Positions 4,171 to 6,067 of a stretch of 6,067 nucleotides of DNA are shown here, in pieces (the stretch's first letter is position 1; each line of letters begins with the position of its first letter). The notes beneath the pieces were generated by a model. It had not been told where the DNA came from, ran no database searches, and worked only from the letters and a program-made list of their open reading frames with translations. Source of the stretch: CAZRIE01 sp964600075 (GTDB taxonomy: Bacteria; Bacteroidota; Bacteroidia; Flavobacteriales; Flavobacteriaceae); NCBI GenBank assembly GCA_964600075.1, contig CAZRIE010000172.1:1-6067 (forward strand), written 5' to 3'. The position numbers and the translations under genes were made by a program.

Positions 4171-5907
4171 TTATATCCTCGCCTGATAGGTAAATAAATT
4201 ATAATACCGCCCTTCTTTTGCAATCAAATCTTCATGTGTTCCCTCTTCAGCGATTTTCCCATTTTCAATCACCAAAATCTGATTGGCTTTTCGGATCGTG
4301 CTTAATCGGTGGGCAATCACAAAAGTGGTTCGGCCTTCGGTAAGGGCGGCCAAACTTTTTTGGATCAGGGCTTCGCTTTCGGTATCTAAATTAGAAGTAG
4401 CTTCATCTAAAATTAAGATTTTTGGGTCGGCGAGAACGGCCCGAGCAATGGCGATACGCTGGCGTTGGCCGCCCGAAAGTTTAACACCACGTTCTCCAAT
4501 AAGGGTGTCCAGCCCGTCTTCGAATCTGTCCGTAAACTCATTGACATAGGCGGCCTTTATAGCTTGCTGTAGTTTTTCTTCAGAGGCATTAGGTCTTGGG
4601 AACAGTACATTTTCTCGAATAGTACCTTCGAACAAAAAATCATCTTGTAGAACAACACCCAAATGTTTCCGATAACTATTGAGGTTAACTTTGGAAACAT
4701 CTTTTCCATCAATAGTAATTTTACCCGACTGTGGATTCAAGAAGGTAGCTGCTAATCCGGCAATAGTCGATTTTCCTGAACCGGAGCTTCCCACTAGAGC
4801 CACAACATTCCCTGATTTGACTTCAAAACTGATGTTGTGCAACACTTCTTTATCTTCTTCATAGGCAAAAGACACATCATCGAAAACGATATCCCCTTTA
4901 ATATCATCTAAAATAATGGTGCGGTTTTCTTCATCCGATTCGGGGGTCATGTTCATGAGCTCTTCGGTACGATCTAATCCGGCCAAAGCTTCGGTTAGTT
5001 GACTGCCGATATTGCTCATCTGTACTATGGGTGCGACCATCAGGCCCAATAGAAAGGTGAAAGTCAGAAATTCACCAATGGTCAATTCGTCCATCATGAT
5101 TTTGTATCCCCCGATACCCATAATTCCCGTTGTAGCTATACCCAGAAGAAATGTAGAAGAACTGGTCATAAAAGCGGTGGCAGTCAAGCTCTTTTTTACA
5201 TTTTGAAAGAGCTTTTCAACCCCTTTTTCAAAAATCTTATTTTCTTGTGCTTCCGCATTGAATCCTTTGATGACGCGAACGCCTCCTAAAGTCTCCGTCA
5301 AGCGACCCGTAACCTCGGCGTTTATTTTTCCACGGTTTCTAAAAATGGGCCGTATGATTTTAAACGCTTTTAGGGCTATGAGGGCAAAAATTGCTAAAGG
5401 GACTAATGTAAAAAGGGTCATTGACCAACTGATCTGCAAAAGCAGTACAAGCGATACAATTGCGGTAATCGATCCGCCCACCAATTGCACCAAACCGGTG
5501 CCAATGAGATTGCGTACACCTTCAACGTCGGTCATGATGCGTGAAACCAAAGCTCCTGATTTTGCGTTGTCAAAAAACCGTATCGGCAGCGACAGCACCT
5601 TTTTTTGAACCTGTGCTCGTAGCTCAGAGATTAAAAACTGGGCCTGAACGCTCAGAATTTTCGTCAATAAAAAAGAAGTCACGGCCTGTACGAAAATCGC
5701 CAAGGCCACTGCGCCAACCAATAATTTTAGAAAATCGATATCCTTATTGGGTATAATATCATCCATGAGATATTTGAGCGACAGCGGGGCAACAAAACTT
5801 GCCGCTTTGCTGATTACGATAAGGGTTAACCCTATGAAAACAAGGTTACGCCTAGGCCAAATAATGGTTTTAAACGCGGTAAGAATACTAACTTTTTTTT
5901 CGGCCAT
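4171..5907 (-). CDS. MsbA-like ABC exporter half-transporter (fused membrane and ATPase domains)
   Basis: This 578-residue inner-membrane half-transporter works as a dimer and belongs to the type IV ABC exporter fold (MsbA/multidrug class). Six hydrophobic segments fit the membrane domain (about 21-43, 60-84, 136-157, 161-184, 247-269 and 276-298). The ATPase domain runs from about 338: A-loop Y349, Walker A GSSGSGKST (373-381), Q-loop Q421, X-loop TLIGERG (468-474), signature LSGGQ (477-481), Walker B ILILDE with catalytic E502, D-loop SNLD (505-508), and H-loop H533 in IAHRLS. All catalytic residues are present, so the protein should be active. It lies on the opposite strand, convergent with the ferredoxin gene, and has no partner subunit nearby, so a homodimer is likely. 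The substrate cannot be read from sequence; lipid-A flipping or drug/lipid export are both possible. An A8 run lies at codons 3-5. Confidence 0.95.
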   Translation of the reverse strand: MAEKKVSILTAFKTIIWPRRNLVFIGLTLIVISKAASFVAPLSLKYLMDDIIPNKDIDFLKLLVGAVALAIFVQAVTSFLLTKILSVQAQFLISELRAQVQKKVLSLPIRFFDNAKSGALVSRIMTDVEGVRNLIGTGLVQLVGGSITAIVSLVLLLQISWSMTLFTLVPLAIFALIALKAFKIIRPIFRNRGKINAEVTGRLTETLGGVRVIKGFNAEAQENKIFEKGVEKLFQNVKKSLTATAFMTSSSTFLLGIATTGIMGIGGYKIMMDELTIGEFLTFTFLLGLMVAPIVQMSNIGSQLTEALAGLDRTEELMNMTPESDEENRTIILDDIKGDIVFDDVSFAYEEDKEVLHNISFEVKSGNVVALVGSSGSGKSTIAGLAATFLNPQSGKITIDGKDVSKVNLNSYRKHLGVVLQDDFLFEGTIRENVLFPRPNASEEKLQQAIKAAYVNEFTDRFEDGLDTLIGERGVKLSGGQRQRIAIARAVLADPKILILDEATSNLDTESEALIQKSLAALTEGRTTFVIAHRLSTIRKANQILVIENGKIAEEGTHEDLIAKEGRYYNLFTYQARI

Positions 5908-6067
5908 TGAACTATTTTAAGAAGAGGTAAAGTTACGGGAAAAAGGTGGGTTCATATCTTTAAGTATTCCAGTAACTTTTTTTAATTCGAAAATTAGTAT
6001 TTCGATTCTAAGTCCATTATTTTCATCCATATAAAATTTATAGAAACAATTGATATAAACTTCTTTA
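5908..6067. other. AT-rich upstream region of the exporter gene, no convincing gene
   Basis: The last 160 bases hold no coding region I can support. On the minus strand a frame is open from the window edge to a stop at 5917-5919 (about 50 codons, with an ATG at 6028-6030), but its composition is AT-rich and its product matches no family I recognise. Small inverted repeats are present: TCGAAA (5987-5992) with TTTCGA (6000-6005), and AAAGTTAC (5929-5936) with GTAACTTT (5972-5979). They could be operator-like, but are within what chance gives in AT-rich DNA. Confidence 0.4.
5928..5935 (-). promoter_or_regulatory. Weak candidate -7 element for the ABC exporter
   Basis: On the minus strand this reads TAACTTTA, matching TAnnTTTG except for the final G, about 20 bases before the exporter ATG. 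Distance and orientation fit a promoter with a short leader, but no -33 element is visible, so support is weak. Confidence 0.28.

Noticed and set aside
5917..6067. Partial minus-strand gene running in from the window edge
   Set aside because: About 50 open AT-rich codons with no recognisable motif; the candidate promoter of the exporter lies inside it. Too short to separate from chance.

Overview
This window looks like a chromosomal segment from a marine-type member of the Bacteroidota, most likely family Flavobacteriaceae. The evidence is moderate GC, start codons without Shine-Dalgarno sequences, matches to the Bacteroidetes -7 promoter consensus TAnnTTTG upstream of genes, an Mrp ATPase of the Bacteroidetes type (no CxxC, C-terminal GCSAV motif) and an ABC ATPase with the LSGGQQQLVG signature that I associate with this phylum. 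The lineage assignment comes from motif recognition, not from a search.

Layout. Positions 13-675 (+) encode a LolD/MacB-like ABC ATPase. A 179-base intergenic stretch follows, with two overlapping, mutually exclusive inverted repeats and a candidate promoter. Positions 855-1997 (+) encode the Fe-S carrier ATPase Mrp/ApbC, followed after one base by a NifU/Nfu C-terminal-domain protein (1999-2238). A candidate promoter lies in the next gap, before a thioredoxin-reductase-like ferredoxin/flavodoxin-NADP+ reductase (2313-3371). Between this reductase and its likely partner, an adrenodoxin-type [2Fe-2S] ferredoxin (3790-4116), sits an AT-rich insert of about 400 bases. It carries a decayed four-helix-bundle (23S rRNA intervening-sequence/S23-like) gene with two in-frame stops, bounded by imperfect inverted TTAGGAAC-type repeats. 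Convergent to the ferredoxin, positions 4171-5907 (-) encode a complete type IV (MsbA-like) ABC half-exporter. The last 160 bases hold no convincing gene.

How the genes fit together. Mrp (cluster transfer ATPase), the Nfu-like protein (cluster scaffold/carrier), the NADPH-dependent reductase and the ISC-type ferredoxin together form a plausible iron-sulfur assembly and electron-supply module. NADPH electrons would pass through the reductase to the ferredoxin, and Mrp/Nfu would pass clusters to apoproteins. The two ABC systems at the edges are probably unrelated to it.

The most unusual item is the small four-helix-bundle element. It is a compact, repeat-bounded, AT-rich unit (about 30% GC by hand count, against roughly 40-50% in sampled neighbouring lines) that separates the reductase from the ferredoxin and ends only a few bases before the ferredoxin start codon.
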